Below, in pieces: positions 1 through 11,730 of a stretch of DNA of 64,000 bases. The translations under genes were made by a program, and so were the position numbers. The notes under the pieces were generated by a model, which searched no databases, was not told the origin of the DNA, and saw only the letters and a program-made list of their open reading frames with translations. Position 1 is the first letter of the stretch; each line of letters opens with the position of its first letter. The stretch comes from Caulobacteraceae bacterium. Lineage in GTDB: Bacteria; Pseudomonadota; Alphaproteobacteria; Caulobacterales; Aquidulcibacteraceae. Location: NCBI GenBank assembly GCA_009773335.1, contig WRPF01000001.1, positions 62,001-126,000 of the forward strand, given 5' to 3'.

Positions 1-7
1 GCGGCGC

Positions 8-1009
8 ATGATTGATCCGCGCTTTTACCTGTTGCGCGGACCCATCGCCGTTGCGAACCTGGCCGGTGGCGGGCGTGTGCAAGGCAACGAAACGCGGGTT
101 GTAAGCGGCGTGGCGTCCTTTGACGCAGCGGGGCCCGACGATCTCGCTTATTTTGATGGCAAGGGGATTGCGCCGAAGTCTACCGCCGGCGCAATCCTGT
201 TGCGTGAGGGCGCTGCCAACAGCAGCCATGACGGTTCGACGCTGATTTTCTGCACGGAACCACGCGCTGCGTTTGCGCGCCTGGCGCATCGTATCGCCGT
301 GCCTCGCGAATTCGCGGCGGGTGCGCCGGCCGTGGATCCGACTGCCATCATCGAAGAGAGCGCCATCCTGTCCCCAGGCGCCGTCGTCGGTCCGGACGCC
401 CGGGTTGGCGCCGGCACGCTTGTCGGCGCCAATGCGGTGATCGGGCCCGGCGTCGCGATTGGCCGGCGGTGCCGCATCGGGCCAGCCGCCGTATTGTCCT
501 GTGCGCTCGTCGGCGACGATGTGACTTTGCTCCCCGGCGCCCTGATCGGGCAAAACGGATTTGGCGTTGCCGCGGACGCTCTGGGGCCCGTCGACATTCC
601 CCACTTCGGGCGTGTGATTGTCCAGGACGGCGCATCCATCGGCGCGGGTGTGACGGTCGACCGAGGACTGTTTGGCGATACGGTGATCGGCGAACTGGCG
701 AAAATCGACAACCTCTGCCAGATCGCTCACAATGTTACAGTCGGGCGCGGAGCGATAATCGCAGCCTTCGGCGGCATATCGGGATCGGTCACGATCGGCG
801 ACGGCGCCATGATGGGCGGGCGCGTCGGGGTGGCCGATCACAGATCCATAGGACGCGGGGCGATCCTTGCGGCAGGCTCTGCGGTCATGCATGACGTTCC
901 CGCGGGCGAGACATGGGCCGGATACCCGGCCAAGCCTCTGCGGCAGTGGCTGCGCGAGGTCGCGTGGCTCGGAAGGGCGATCGGTAAACGGGATGGCGGA
1001 CAAGGCTGA
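8..1009 (+). CDS. lpxD: UDP-3-O-acylglucosamine N-acyltransferase
   Basis: LpxD adds the second 3-hydroxyacyl chain, from acyl-ACP, to UDP-3-O-acyl-glucosamine, the third step of lipid A synthesis, in the cytoplasm. The 333-residue protein has an N-terminal uridine-binding domain (about 1-100), then a long run of hexapeptide repeats forming a left-handed beta helix (from about 110, for example VGPDARVGAGTLVGANAVIG). The motif QIAHNVTVG carries the likely catalytic histidine, H241. The ATG at 8 gives a normal family length. It is the first gene of an lpxD-fabZ-lpxA-lpxI-lpxB run, and its 3' end overlaps fabZ by 17 bp, so translation is probably coupled. In relatives bamA lies just upstream; here that is outside the window. 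Confidence 0.97.
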   Translation: MIDPRFYLLRGPIAVANLAGGGRVQGNETRVVSGVASFDAAGPDDLAYFDGKGIAPKSTAGAILLREGAANSSHDGSTLIFCTEPRAAFARLAHRIAVPREFAAGAPAVDPTAIIEESAILSPGAVVGPDARVGAGTLVGANAVIGPGVAIGRRCRIGPAAVLSCALVGDDVTLLPGALIGQNGFGVAADALGPVDIPHFGRVIVQDGASIGAGVTVDRGLFGDTVIGELAKIDNLCQIAHNVTVGRGAIIAAFGGISGSVTIGDGAMMGGRVGVADHRSIGRGAILAAGSAVMHDVPAGETWAGYPAKPLRQWLREVAWLGRAIGKRDGGQG

Positions 1010-1472
1010 AGGCGTGGCGGCAGACAACGCCATCGACATCGCGGAAATCCTGCGCCGGCTCCCGCATCGCTACCCCTTCCTGCTCGTCGATCGGGCGGTC
1101 GAGTATGTTCCGTCCACCTCGATACGCGGTATCAAGTGCGTGACGATCAACGAGCCCTATTTTCCGGGGCATTTTCCTCACGAGCCGGTGATGCCTGGGG
1201 TGTTGCAGATCGAGGCCATGGCTCAGACGGGCGCAGTGCTCATGTCCAAGTCGCTCGATGTGGACGTGACCAGGAACACGATCCTCTTTATGTCAGTCGA
1301 CAATGCCCGGTTCCGTCGCCCTGTTCGACCGGGCGATGTCCTTGAGATGCCGGTCGAGGTGCTTTTCGCACGGCGCAACATCTTCAAGTTCCGCGGGCGC
1401 GCGGAGGTCAACGGTGAACTGGCGTCGGAGGCGGAGTTCGCCGCAATGAAGGTGGAGATCGAAAGCAAGTGA
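993..1472 (+). CDS. fabZ: 3-hydroxyacyl-ACP dehydratase FabZ
   Basis: FabZ dehydrates 3-hydroxyacyl-ACP to trans-2-enoyl-ACP in fatty acid elongation and competes with LpxA/LpxD for the same substrate. The hot-dog fold protein shows [12 protein letters not shown], the catalytic histidine in [13 protein letters not shown] and the catalytic glutamate in LQIEAMAQ. The ORF track runs up to 867, but the usual N-terminus is the ATG at 993 ([12 protein letters not shown]), giving 159 residues, the normal length. The upstream extension lies in another frame of lpxD. The stop overlaps the GTG start of lpxA. Confidence 0.96.
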   Translation: MADKAEGVAADNAIDIAEILRRLPHRYPFLLVDRAVEYVPSTSIRGIKCVTINEPYFPGHFPHEPVMPGVLQIEAMAQTGAVLMSKSLDVDVTRNTILFMSVDNARFRRPVRPGDVLEMPVEVLFARRNIFKFRGRAEVNGELASEAEFAAMKVEIESK

Positions 1473-2260
1473 GCGCTGCTGTCCACCCAACCGCGATCGT
1501 TGACGCGTCCGCTGAATTGGGCGGCGAGGTCGAGATCGGCCCGTATTGCATTGTCGGCCCCAACGTGAAGCTGGGCGCGCGAACCCGACTGGTCGCGCAT
1601 GTATTCATCGAGCGGGAGACGACGCTCGGTGAAGACAATATCGTTCACCCTTTTACGGTTTTGGGGCAGCCGGCGCAGGACACCTCCTACAAGGGCGAAC
1701 CCACAAGGCTCGTCATTGGGTCACGCAACACGATCCGGGAGCACGTATCGATGCATCGGGGCACGGTACGCGGCCGCGGGGTGACGGTGGTCGGCGACAA
1801 CGGCCTGTTCATGGCGCAATCCCATATCGCGCACGATTGCGTTGTCGGAAACAACGTTATCTTCGCGCAAGGCGCCACCATCGGCGGGTATGTGCAGGTT
1901 GGCGACCATGTGATCCTCGGCGGTCTGTGCGCGATGCACCAGAATTGTCGCATCGGCAATCATGCATTCGTGGGGGGGCTTGCGGCGGTTGTCGCCGACG
2001 TCATTCCGTATGGCTCAGTCTTCGGGAATCACGCACAGCTGGCGGGACTCAACATCGTCGGTTTGAAACGGCGCGGTTTTTCGCGCGATGCCATCCATGA
2101 CCTTCGCGCCGCCTACCGACTCCTCTTTGCGGAAGAAGGGACCTTTCAGGAACGCCTTGATGACGTGACCGAACTCTACGCGCACGTGGCGGAGGTGCGC
2201 GAGATCGTCAGCTTCATCCGCGCCGATGCTCAGCGCTCGCTGTGCATGCCGAAAATCTGA
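1469..2260 (+). CDS. lpxA: UDP-N-acetylglucosamine O-acyltransferase
   Basis: LpxA transfers a 3-hydroxyacyl group from ACP to the 3-OH of UDP-GlcNAc, the first step of lipid A synthesis. The 263-residue protein begins with hexapeptide repeats ([20 protein letters not shown]) and ends in the helical C-terminal domain typical of the family. [12 protein letters not shown] contains the catalytic histidine, about H122 (H125 in E. coli). The start is a GTG whose last two bases form the fabZ stop (GTGA overlap), which indicates translational coupling. Seven bases separate it from lpxI. Confidence 0.97.
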   Translation: MSAAVHPTAIVDASAELGGEVEIGPYCIVGPNVKLGARTRLVAHVFIERETTLGEDNIVHPFTVLGQPAQDTSYKGEPTRLVIGSRNTIREHVSMHRGTVRGRGVTVVGDNGLFMAQSHIAHDCVVGNNVIFAQGATIGGYVQVGDHVILGGLCAMHQNCRIGNHAFVGGLAAVVADVIPYGSVFGNHAQLAGLNIVGLKRRGFSRDAIHDLRAAYRLLFAEEGTFQERLDDVTELYAHVAEVREIVSFIRADAQRSLCMPKI

Positions 2261-2267
2261 AACGGCA

Positions 2268-3107
2268 ATGGCCGGCTGGAAGAAATTGGGCGTGATCGCT
2301 GGCGGCGGCGAACTGCCGGTCCGCATAGCTGAGCATTGCGCGGCGACAGGCGCGCCATACTACGTAGCAAGGGTCCTCGGGGTGTCGGATCCACTGCTGT
2401 CATCACACCCGGGGGGCGACTTCGGCCTGGGTGAAATGGGCGCGAGGTTTCACGCACTGCGAGATGCAGGATGCGACGCCGTGACCTTTGTCGGGGTCGT
2501 CAAACGCCCGGATTTCAAGTTGCTGAAACTGGATGCACGCGCGGCGATGATGATGCCTCGCGTGCTCGCCGCAGCTCGCAACGGGGATGATGCGCTCCTG
2601 CGCGTGCTCGGAGACGAACACGAGCGGGAAGGATTTCGTCTTGTCGGCGCTGACGAAGTGCTCGCCACATTGCTTGCGCCCTCCGGACCAATGGGCGCTG
2701 TCGCTCCTACGGCTGAGCAAATGCTGGACATCCAGAAGGCCGCCGACGTCGCCGCGACCCTGGGCTCCTGGGACGTGGGGCAGGGCTGCGTCGTCTGCGA
2801 TGGCCTGGTCCTCGCGCTGGAAGCGCAGGAAGGCACCGACGCCATGCTCGCCCGTGTTGCGGAACTTCCACCAGAAATTCGCGGCGTCCCGGGGAGCCCG
2901 CGCGGCGTTCTGCTGAAGCGACCGAAGCCCATCCAGGACCGCCGGATAGACCTGCCCACGGTCGGACCGCAGACCCTGGAAGGGGTCCGGCGTGCAGGTC
3001 TTGCGGGCATTGCAGTCGAAGCTGGCGGCGCTCTCATCATGCAGCGTGAAGCGCTCATCGCACGCGCGGACGCGCTTGGCTTGTTTGTCATCGGGTTCAC
3101 GCCTTGA
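2268..3107 (+). CDS. lpxI: UDP-2,3-diacylglucosamine pyrophosphatase LpxI (DUF1009)
   Basis: LpxI hydrolyses UDP-2,3-diacylglucosamine to lipid X and UMP. It replaces LpxH in many alphaproteobacteria and was first described in Caulobacter. The start KKLGVIAGGGELPVRIAEHC and the C-terminal stretch with GVLLKRPKPIQDRRIDLPT and AGIAVEAGGALIMQRE are family hallmarks. I chose the ATG at 2268 (MAGWKKLG, 279 residues) over the ORF-track start at 2226, because the extra residues overlap lpxA and are not family-like. The stop overlaps the TTG start of lpxB. Position between lpxA and lpxB strongly supports the call. Confidence 0.95.
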   Translation: MAGWKKLGVIAGGGELPVRIAEHCAATGAPYYVARVLGVSDPLLSSHPGGDFGLGEMGARFHALRDAGCDAVTFVGVVKRPDFKLLKLDARAAMMMPRVLAAARNGDDALLRVLGDEHEREGFRLVGADEVLATLLAPSGPMGAVAPTAEQMLDIQKAADVAATLGSWDVGQGCVVCDGLVLALEAQEGTDAMLARVAELPPEIRGVPGSPRGVLLKRPKPIQDRRIDLPTVGPQTLEGVRRAGLAGIAVEAGGALIMQREALIARADALGLFVIGFTP

Positions 3108-4242
3108 CGCGTCGCATATTCATCGTTGCAGCGGAATCGTCGGGCGACGTGCTCGGCGCGGATCTCGTCGGTGCCCTTCGTGCGCGCTCTCCAGACGTTG
3201 CACTCGCGGGCGTGGGCGGGCCGGCACTCGAATCGCGGGGGCTGAAGAGCGCATTCGACATCAAGAGTCTCGCCATTCTAGGTCTGATCGATGGCGTGAA
3301 GGCTTACCCGCGCGTAGTGCGGCTTGCCGACAAGGCGGCGGACGCCGCCGTCGCCTTCGCACCGGACACTGTCGTGCTGATTGATTCGTGGGGGTTCACA
3401 CTCCGTGTCGCGCAGCGCCTGCGCAAACGCCTGCCGGGTCTGAAACTTGTCAAATACATCGGCCCGCAGGTATGGGCCTCGCGACCGGGGCGCGCGAAAA
3501 CGCTGGCGCGAACGGTTGACCATCTCATCTGCATTCACGATTTCGAGCTGCCTTTCTACACGCCTTTCAACCTGCCGTGCACCGTGTGTGGTCATCCCGC
3601 GCTTGGGCGCTACGTACAGGGCGACGGCGGCGCGTTTCGTGCGCGCCATGGTCTCGGCGATGCGCCGCTGCTACTTGTCCTGCCCGGAAGTCGCGGCAGC
3701 GAGTTGCGCCGGACGGCGCCACGCCTCTTCGCTGCCGCAGGTCGGCTTTGTGCAGACATTCCGTCCTTGAAGGTAGTCGTGGTTGCCGCACGTTCGATCG
3801 CGACAGGCGCCCGTGCAATGGCGTCTGCGCAATCCTATCCTGTCCTGGTCGTCGACGAGGCCGGTGAGAAGGAAGACGCGTTCGCGGCAGGGACCGCGGC
3901 GCTCGCAGTCTCCGGGACTGTAACGACGGAAGTCGGCCTGCAGGGAACGCCCGTCGTTGTCGGCTATCGCTTGGGATGGATCACCTGGGCGCTTGCGCGA
4001 TTGTTTCTGTACAAGTCGCCGTTCATGACATTGATGAATGTCGCAGCGGCGCGCGAAATCGCGCCGGAGTTCATTCAGACGCGCTGCACGGCAGAGATTC
4101 TCGCACGCGCAGCAGCTCCGTTGCTGCGGGATCCGGCGGCTCGTTCTGCCCAGGTCGATGCGCAGGACCGCGCACTCAAGGCTATGGGGCGAGGCGGACG
4201 ACCTGCGGCGGACATCGCCGCCGAGGCCGTCCTCGCCATCCG

Positions 4243-4246
<4 letters not shown>
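3104..4246 (+). CDS. lpxB: lipid-A-disaccharide synthase
   Basis: LpxB is a GT19 glycosyltransferase that joins lipid X and UDP-2,3-diacylglucosamine into the lipid A disaccharide at the inner membrane. The 380-residue protein shows [21 protein letters not shown] at the N-terminus, [27 protein letters not shown] and the donor-site region [20 protein letters not shown]. It starts with TTG inside the lpxI stop (TTGA). Its TAG stop shares the tetranucleotide CTAG with the stop of convergent gltA, so there is no room for a terminator. Confidence 0.97.
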
Positions 4247-5547
<1,301 letters not shown>

Positions 5548-5585
5548 GACCCGTTCCTCTCGTGTCCGTTGCGGCGGTAGCCGCA

Positions 5586-6971
5586 TCATATTCCATCCGC
5601 GATCCGGCCTAACGATTCGTGACGGCCGAGCAGCGCCAGTGTCTGGGCGAGATCCGGCGCGGGAGAGCCGCCCGTCAGTACGGCGCGAAGTCCCGGCCCT
5701 ATCTGGCCCATGCCGACGCCTTCGGCGGCGGCGAAGTCCTTGAGCGTCTGCGCCAGCGGCGCCTCCTCCCAGGCGGTCGCAGCTTCCAGACAGGGCGCGA
5801 GTCGGCCAAGCCGTTCCGCAACCCCGTCCTTCATCGTCTTTTGCGCTGCAGCGTCAAGCGCGAAGGGGCGACGGCGGACAAGGAAATAGGTCTGATCGGC
5901 CAGTTCCACCATGGTCTTGGCCCTTTGCTTCAGGATGGGGATTCCAGCCCTGATCCGGGCTTCCTCCACATCCCCCACGACCCAGTCTCGCTGCGCCGCG
6001 ATATGCTCGAGAACGAGGTGCGCGAGCCGGGCGTCGTCGGCGCTCTTCATGTAGTGGGCGTTGACGAAGTCGAGCTTGGCGAAGTCCAGTCGCGCCGGTC
6101 CGCGACCGACATTGGCAAGGTCGAAAACTGCCGCAGCCTCATCCACCGACATGATCTCCTGGTCGCCATGGCTCCAGCCCAGCCGCATCAGATAGTTGCA
6201 CAGCGCCTCCGGCAGATATCCCATGTCGCGATAGGCCTGGACGGCCAGCGCGCCGTGGCGCTTGGAGAGCTTCGCGCCATCGGGGCCGTGGATCAGCGGG
6301 ATGTGCGCGTACTTCGGCGGCGTCCAGCCCATCGCCTGAAAGATCGGGATCTGGCGCGCGGCGTTGGTCAGGTGATCGTCGCCGCGGATGATGTGCGTGA
6401 CGCCCATGTCGTGATCGTCGCAGACGACCGCGTGCATATACGTCGGTACGCCGTCGGCGCGCAGCAGCACGAGGTCGTCTATGTCTCTGGCCTTCACACG
6501 GACGGGGCCCTGCACGAGGTCATCGTTCAGCACGTCGCCATCGTCCGGCGCGCGCAGCCGCACGACAAAGCTGCGATCGGTCGGCGCCGCGCCACCGTCG
6601 CGCCAGGGCGATCGGAACGCCCGACCTTGGGCCTGTGACTTTGTTCGCGCCGCGTCGGCCTCTTCCTGCGTCAGGTAGCAGCGGTAAGCGCCGCCTCGCG
6701 CAATCATTTCCTCGGCGACTTCGCGATGCCTCGGGGCCCTTGCGAACTGGAAGACCGGATCGGCATCCGCCTTCAACCCTAGCCAGTCCAGGCCCTCGAT
6801 GATGGCGTCGATGGCGTCCTGTGTGGAGCGGGCGCGGTCCGTATCCTCGATGCGCAGGAGATATTTTCCGCCATGCCGGCGCGCGAAGAGCCAGTTGAAT
6901 AGCGCCGTGCGCGCCCCTCCGATATGGAGGTAGCCGGTGGGAGACGGGGCGAAGCGCGTGACGACGCTCAT
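5586..6971 (-). CDS. gltX: glutamyl-tRNA synthetase
   Basis: This class I synthetase charges tRNA-Glu. The HIGH region is [20 protein letters not shown] at the very N-terminus and the KMSKS loop is [17 protein letters not shown] and [14 protein letters not shown] are also typical. The true start is the ATG at 6971 ([13 protein letters not shown]), giving 461 residues; the 769-residue ORF-track version extends 308 residues through the antisense strand of comEC and is spurious. It is divergent from comEC, whose likely start overlaps this 5' end. Confidence 0.96.
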   Translation of the reverse strand: MSVVTRFAPSPTGYLHIGGARTALFNWLFARRHGGKYLLRIEDTDRARSTQDAIDAIIEGLDWLGLKADADPVFQFARAPRHREVAEEMIARGGAYRCYLTQEEADAARTKSQAQGRAFRSPWRDGGAAPTDRSFVVRLRAPDDGDVLNDDLVQGPVRVKARDIDDLVLLRADGVPTYMHAVVCDDHDMGVTHIIRGDDHLTNAARQIPIFQAMGWTPPKYAHIPLIHGPDGAKLSKRHGALAVQAYRDMGYLPEALCNYLMRLGWSHGDQEIMSVDEAAAVFDLANVGRGPARLDFAKLDFVNAHYMKSADDARLAHLVLEHIAAQRDWVVGDVEEARIRAGIPILKQRAKTMVELADQTYFLVRRRPFALDAAAQKTMKDGVAERLGRLAPCLEAATAWEEAPLAQTLKDFAAAEGVGMGQIGPGLRAVLTGGSPAPDLAQTLALLGRHESLGRIADGI

Positions 6972-9162
6972 CGGCGGGGATGACCTTTCCAGCAGGAAGC
7001 CGGCGCGCCAGCGCCGTGCGCCCCGTAAAGCGCGCCTTGGCGATGCGATCAAGGCGGTGCGTGACGCAGTGGCCGGGACGATCGCCCTCCAGCATGATCG
7101 CTGGGCGCTCTGGCCGCCGGTCGCCATGATCCTCGGCGCAGCGGCCTGGATGAGCACGCCCATCGCGCCGGCCTCGTGGATCGCGCCGCTTGTGCTGACC
7201 ACCTGTGGCGGGCTCGGCATGGCCATCGCGACCGCTCCGCTGTCGGGCGCCGGACGTCTGCGGATGGCTGCGGCTGGGGCGTTTCTGCTCATCGCCGCAT
7301 TTGCGCTGGGTGCTGTTGCTGGCGGCGTGCGAAGCGAGGCCGTCGCGGCGCCGCGCATTACGCAGGAGCTTGGACCTGCCCGCTTGACGGGATGGGTGCT
7401 GGACGCAGAGCCGGGTGCGACCCGACCGCGCATGAAGGTGCTCGTAAGCGCCATCGATGGCGTCAATTCGCCGCCCCGGTATGTGCGCCTGTCGGTGAAT
7501 GCAGTGCTGTCGCCGGGGCGTTCGATCGACTGCCTTGTCCTGCTTCGACCGCCAGAAGGTCCTATGGCGCCGCGAGCGTTCGACTTCGCACGTCGCGCCT
7601 GGTTCCAGAAGATCGGCGCTACAGGCATCGCGCTCGGACGGTGCAGGCCAACTGCGGCGCCGCCGCCGTTGAGCCTCCAAGATCGCGTGATGCTCTTCAC
7701 CACGGCAGTGCGGCGCGATCTGACCGAAAGCATCGTCACCGCCTCCCCGGGAGAAGGCGGCGCCATCGCGGCCGCGCTCGTCACCGGCGACCGGAGCTTC
7801 ATGACCGATGCGACGAATGTCGCGTTTCGCGACTCCGGCCTGGGCCATCTCCTCTCGGTATCAGGGCTACACATGGCGCTCGTCGCGGGAGGCATTTTCG
7901 CGGCGCTGCATTTCCTGCTCGCGCTGCTTGCACCGATCGCACTGCGCTATCCCATCCGAAAATGGGCCGCCGCAGCAGCACTCATTGGCGCTGCGGCGTA
8001 TCTCGTCGTCTCCGGCGCGAGCGTGCCGGCACAGCGCGCATTCGTGATGACGGCCGTGGCGCTGGGCGCCGTCCTGATCGACCGACCAGCATTCAGCCTC
8101 CGCGCCCTCGCGCTTGCGGCGGTCATCGTGGTTCTGATTTCACCGGAGTCCGTCGTCGATCCGGGGTTCCAGATGTCATTTGCGGCGACGGCCGCATTGA
8201 TAGCGGCGTTCGAGCAACCGCTCCGCGCGCCGGGCCCCGTTCTGGCGCCCGGGCTTATCCTCGGCGGGTTGGACGCATCATGGCGGTTGCTGTCCGGCAT
8301 GCTGGTCGCAAGCCTCGTGGCCGGACTCGCGACGGATGTATTCGCGATCTACCATTTTCAACGGGTGGCGGTTTACGGGCTCGCCTCGAACCTCGCATCG
8401 ACACCGCTCATCAGCTTCGTCATTGCGCCGAGCGCGGTGATTGCGGCGGTGCTCGCGCCCTTCGGTCTCGCCGACATTCCTCTGGCGATCATGGCAGGCG
8501 CACTCGATATGGTGGCGGCGATCGGTCGTGTGTTCGCCGAACGTCCGGAGGCTGTGCGACCAATGCCGGTAGCGCCGGCGATGGCGTTCCTGCTCGCGGT
8601 CGGTGCGATCATCTGGACCTGTCTTTGGCGGGGACCATTGCGATGGCTTGGCGCACTGGCGCTGCTGGCGTCAGGCATCGTCTACGTCAGCGCGCCAAAA
8701 TCTGTCCTCTGGGCTGATGGCGACCTTCGGGCCGTAGTCGCGCAAACGCAGGAAGGATGGATCGCCGCCGCCGATGTACGGCGCGGATCATTTGCGAAGG
8801 GCAGGATGGGCGGACTTGCGGGACTCTCCGCCGCCCAGACGGACAAGCTGCCGCCGCCTGACATCTGCAATAGAGACGTCTGCACCTGGCGGACGCCGCG
8901 CGACCGTCAGGTCTTTCGAGTCTATCGTCAGGAGGGGCTCGTGGCAGCCTGCAGAACCGACGCGATCATACTGAGCGACGTTCCGGTCGACGACGCCTAC
9001 AAGGCGCGCTGCGCCCCGGCGGCGGTGATCGACCCTGTGGATCTCGCGCAAAAGGGCGGACTGTCGATGACCGAGACAGCGGCCGGTGTACAGTTCAGAC
9101 GCGCACGCGATGATGCAGGCTACCGGATCTGGTCTGGAAAACTCAGGCGTATCGACGAATGA
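6937..9162 (+). CDS. comEC: ComEC/Rec2-family DNA-uptake membrane protein
   Basis: ComEC forms the inner-membrane channel that brings single-stranded DNA in during natural transformation. The protein (up to 741 residues) is a many-pass membrane protein with a DUF4131-like soluble N-terminal part and the competence core, including [13 protein letters not shown] and [19 protein letters not shown]. The C-terminal soluble part (about 590-741) has no HxHxDH metallo-lactamase motif, so the nuclease-like domain of Bacillus ComEC is absent or degenerate. The start is uncertain: GTG at 6937 or 6958 both overlap gltX. The 3' end overlaps convergent lexA by 20 bp. Confidence 0.88.
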   Translation: MGDGAKRVTTLIGGDDLSSRKPARQRRAPRKARLGDAIKAVRDAVAGTIALQHDRWALWPPVAMILGAAAWMSTPIAPASWIAPLVLTTCGGLGMAIATAPLSGAGRLRMAAAGAFLLIAAFALGAVAGGVRSEAVAAPRITQELGPARLTGWVLDAEPGATRPRMKVLVSAIDGVNSPPRYVRLSVNAVLSPGRSIDCLVLLRPPEGPMAPRAFDFARRAWFQKIGATGIALGRCRPTAAPPPLSLQDRVMLFTTAVRRDLTESIVTASPGEGGAIAAALVTGDRSFMTDATNVAFRDSGLGHLLSVSGLHMALVAGGIFAALHFLLALLAPIALRYPIRKWAAAAALIGAAAYLVVSGASVPAQRAFVMTAVALGAVLIDRPAFSLRALALAAVIVVLISPESVVDPGFQMSFAATAALIAAFEQPLRAPGPVLAPGLILGGLDASWRLLSGMLVASLVAGLATDVFAIYHFQRVAVYGLASNLASTPLISFVIAPSAVIAAVLAPFGLADIPLAIMAGALDMVAAIGRVFAERPEAVRPMPVAPAMAFLLAVGAIIWTCLWRGPLRWLGALALLASGIVYVSAPKSVLWADGDLRAVVAQTQEGWIAAADVRRGSFAKGRMGGLAGLSAAQTDKLPPPDICNRDVCTWRTPRDRQVFRVYRQEGLVAACRTDAIILSDVPVDDAYKARCAPAAVIDPVDLAQKGGLSMTETAAGVQFRRARDDAGYRIWSGKLRRIDE

Positions 9163-9829
9163 GCGCGACGAGCTTGCCCTGGATCTGCACACGGTCAGGA
9201 CCGAAGATGCGCGTCTCGTAGCGGGGGTTCGCCGCCTCCAGCGCCACGGAGTTTCCTTTCCGCCGCAGACGCTTCAGGGTCGCTTCCTCGCCATCGACGA
9301 GGGCGACGACGATGTCGCCAGTGTTCGCCGTGTCGCATTTCTGCAAAACGACGACATCGCCCTCCAGAATGCCGGCGTTGATCATCGAATCACCCTTAAC
9401 TTCGAGGGCGAAGTGGTCTGCGTTGGCTGCGAGGTCGCCCGGCGCGGTGATGCGGCCGATCTCCGTCTCGATCGCTTCCTTCGGGACGCCGGCGGCGATC
9501 TTGCCGAGGATCGGAATGTCGTAGCCGCCTTCGGTCTCCCGCTGTGCTTCGACAGAGCCGACCAGCGCCGGCTTGAACGCCGACCGACCGCGGGGCGGGG
9601 CGGCCGGGGTCGCGGAGTCAGGCAACTTGAGCACTTCCAGGGCCCGGGCCCGATGGGCGAGGCGGCGCAGGAAGCCGCGCTCCTCCAGAGCCGTGATCAA
9701 ACGGTGGATGCCCGACTTCGAGGCGAGATCCAGCGCGTCCTTCATCTCGTCGAAGGACGGAGAGACGCCGGTCTCCTTGATCTTCTGATGGATGAAGAGG
9801 AGCAGCTCTTTCTGTTTCGCCGTCAGCAT
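9143..9829 (-). CDS. lexA: SOS repressor LexA
   Basis: LexA represses SOS genes until RecA filaments trigger its self-cleavage. The 228-residue protein has an N-terminal winged HTH ([20 protein letters not shown], recognition region about 25-60) and a C-terminal S24 peptidase domain. The scissile Ala-Gly is A113-G114 (KIAAGVPKE), with nucleophile S148 ([10 protein letters not shown]) and general base K186 (EEATLKRL). Its promoter region carries a GTTC-N7-GTTC box 55 bp upstream, so it very likely autoregulates. It sits 111 bp after trpC on the same strand but probably has its own promoter. Confidence 0.97.
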   Translation of the reverse strand: MLTAKQKELLLFIHQKIKETGVSPSFDEMKDALDLASKSGIHRLITALEERGFLRRLAHRARALEVLKLPDSATPAAPPRGRSAFKPALVGSVEAQRETEGGYDIPILGKIAAGVPKEAIETEIGRITAPGDLAANADHFALEVKGDSMINAGILEGDVVVLQKCDTANTGDIVVALVDGEEATLKRLRRKGNSVALEAANPRYETRIFGPDRVQIQGKLVALIRRYA

Positions 9830-9883
9830 GAAACGCCTTCCCGAACGGCCTCCGATGGGAGGAACAAAAGGTCAACAGGTTTT

Positions 9884-9898
9884 GTTCTATGTCCGTTC
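9884..9898. promoter_or_regulatory. SOS box (LexA operator) upstream of lexA
   Basis: GTTCTATGTCCGTTC matches exactly the alphaproteobacterial LexA operator GTTC-N7-GTTC. It lies 55 bp upstream of the lexA start in the trpC-lexA gap, as expected for autoregulation. A second pair of GTTC half-sites, GTTCGCAAGTGTTC, lies at 9919-9932 with 6-bp instead of 7-bp spacing and may be a weak or non-functional site. Confidence 0.85.
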
Positions 9899-9940
9899 CC
9901 GGCGCTGGTCAAGAGAGTGTTCGCAAGTGTTCCTATGGCT

Positions 9941-10738
9941 TCAGGCCTGTGCGCCAAGAAGTCGCCGGGTCGCCGCGGAGACGTCGTCCTGGCGCATCAG
10001 CGATTCGCCGACGAGAAATGCGCGTGCGCCGGCTGTGGACAGTCTTTCGAGGTCGGCCGTGACGGCGATGCCGGACTCAGCCACCAGTATGCGGTTGGCG
10101 GGGATCAACGGGGCGAGGCGCTCCGTGGTGTCGAGGCGTGTTTCAAAGGTTCTCAGGTCGCGGTTGTTGACGCCAATGAGGCGTGCGGGGAGGCGCAATG
10201 CGCGCAGGACTTCCTCTTCGTCATGGCACTCGATCAACGCGTCCATGCCGAACGCGTTCGCCTCCTCCGTGAGCTCGAGGGCAAGGCTATCGCCCACTGC
10301 GGCCATGATCACCAGAATTGCATCGGCGCCCAAAGCGCGACTTTCCACGACCTGCCAGGGATCGATCATGAAATCCTTCCGCAAGGTGGGAAGGGCGACG
10401 GCGTCGCGGGCCTCGACGAGATAGCGGTCATCTCCCTGGAAGCTCGGCGCATCGGTCAGTACGGAGAGGCACGTCGCGCCGCCGGCTGCATACGCCCGCG
10501 CAAGCGTTGCAGGTGCGAAGTCCGCCCGGATCAGGCCCTTCGATGGGCTTGCCTTCTTGATCTCGGCGATCAGCGGGTAGCGCCCCGCTGCATGGGCGGC
10601 GGCGAGCGCCGCGGCGAAACCGCGTGGCGCGCCGGCCATCCGCGCCGCCGCTTCCAGATCGGCAAGAGATCGCTTTGCCCGCCGCGCAGCCACTTCATCG
10701 CGCTTGTAGGCGAGTATGCGGGTGAGGGTATCGTTCAT
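9941..10738 (-). CDS. trpC: indole-3-glycerol-phosphate synthase
   Basis: TrpC closes the indole ring by converting carboxyphenylamino-deoxyribulose-phosphate to indole-3-glycerol phosphate in tryptophan synthesis. It is a TIM barrel of 265 residues with the signatures [41 protein letters not shown] and VAESGIAV. It is monofunctional, without a TrpF domain. It starts with an ATGA overlap on the trpD stop and ends the ppiD-trpE-trpG-trpD-trpC run. Confidence 0.97.
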   Translation of the reverse strand: MNDTLTRILAYKRDEVAARRAKRSLADLEAAARMAGAPRGFAAALAAAHAAGRYPLIAEIKKASPSKGLIRADFAPATLARAYAAGGATCLSVLTDAPSFQGDDRYLVEARDAVALPTLRKDFMIDPWQVVESRALGADAILVIMAAVGDSLALELTEEANAFGMDALIECHDEEEVLRALRLPARLIGVNNRDLRTFETRLDTTERLAPLIPANRILVAESGIAVTADLERLSTAGARAFLVGESLMRQDDVSAATRRLLGAQA

Positions 10739-11730
10739 GGCGCCGAGCCCGTGAGCGCGCGCAACTTGTCCAGCGCCTCCAGTGCACGACCTTCGCGCAA
10801 TGCGCCGCGTGCGAGCACAACGCCGTCAGCCAGGCGCGCGCCGCGTCCAGCGACAAGCAGGGCGGCGCCCGCATTCAAAAGGACGAAGTTCTCGTAAGCG
10901 GCGCCTTCCAGTCGGCCTGCCAGGAGATCCGACAACTGCGCGGCGTTGTGAGCAGCGTCGCCGCCCCGCACCGCGGCGTTGTCGAAGGCGCCGATGCCGG
11001 CGTCGGCGGAGAGAATTCCGAACTGGCGGATGACTTCGCCGCACACCGTCTCAGCCGCCATGCACGGTCCTTGGCAGGAGAGTTCATCCAGCCCGCCCGC
11101 GCCGTGCACCACCCATGCGCGCTCTGCATTGAGGAGCGCGAGCGCCTTCGCCATGGGTGTGACTGCTTCCGGACTGAACACGCCTACGAGCTGGCGTTTG
11201 ACGCGCGCCGGATTCGAAAGCGGCCCCAGCAGATTGAAAATCGTGCGATGGCCGAGTTCACGCCGCGCAGCTGCGACATGCCGCATGGCGGGGTGGTGGT
11301 TCTGTGCGAACAGGAAGGCGATGCCCGCCTCGCGCAGACATTGCTCCAGCGTAGGCCCGTCGCCAGTGAGTTTCACGCCGAGCGCCTCAAGCACGTCCGC
11401 AGCGCCGGATTTGGACGACATCGCGCGATTGCCGTGCTTGGCCACCGGCACGCCGCATCCGGCGACGACGAAGGCGACGGCGGTGGATATGTTCAGCGTG
11501 TGCGCGCCGTCGCCGCCGGTGCCGCACACATCGATCGCGCCTTCGGGCGCAGCCATAGCGATCATCCGCGACCGTAACGCGCGGGCGCCGGCCGCCAGCG
11601 CTTCAGGATCGGTCATCTGCTGCACGGTACGCGTCAGGAAAGATCGAATCTCGGCCTCGCTCGCTTGCCCGTCCATGATGACGGCGAAGGCGGTGTCCAG
11701 TTCAGCAACCGAGAGAGGGGCGACGCTCAC
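10735..11730 (-). CDS. trpD: anthranilate phosphoribosyltransferase
   Basis: TrpD transfers phosphoribose from PRPP to anthranilate. The 331-residue protein shows the PRPP-binding glycine-rich motif [37 protein letters not shown] and [19 protein letters not shown]. It overlaps both neighbours by four bases (with trpG upstream and trpC downstream), which indicates a tightly coupled trpGDC block. Confidence 0.97.
   Translation of the reverse strand: MSVAPLSVAELDTAFAVIMDGQASEAEIRSFLTRTVQQMTDPEALAAGARALRSRMIAMAAPEGAIDVCGTGGDGAHTLNISTAVAFVVAGCGVPVAKHGNRAMSSKSGAADVLEALGVKLTGDGPTLEQCLREAGIAFLFAQNHHPAMRHVAAARRELGHRTIFNLLGPLSNPARVKRQLVGVFSPEAVTPMAKALALLNAERAWVVHGAGGLDELSCQGPCMAAETVCGEVIRQFGILSADAGIGAFDNAAVRGGDAAHNAAQLSDLLAGRLEGAAYENFVLLNAGAALLVAGRGARLADGVVLARGALREGRALEALDKLRALTGSAP

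Noticed and set aside
5619-6638. 339-aa plus-strand ORF antisense to gltX
   Set aside because: It is a mirror of gltX codons, rich in Arg and His, with no recognisable domain.
9086-10897. 603-aa plus-strand ORF antisense to lexA and trpC
   Set aside because: It is a GC-rich shadow: lexA and trpC on the other strand have full motifs, and this ORF has none.
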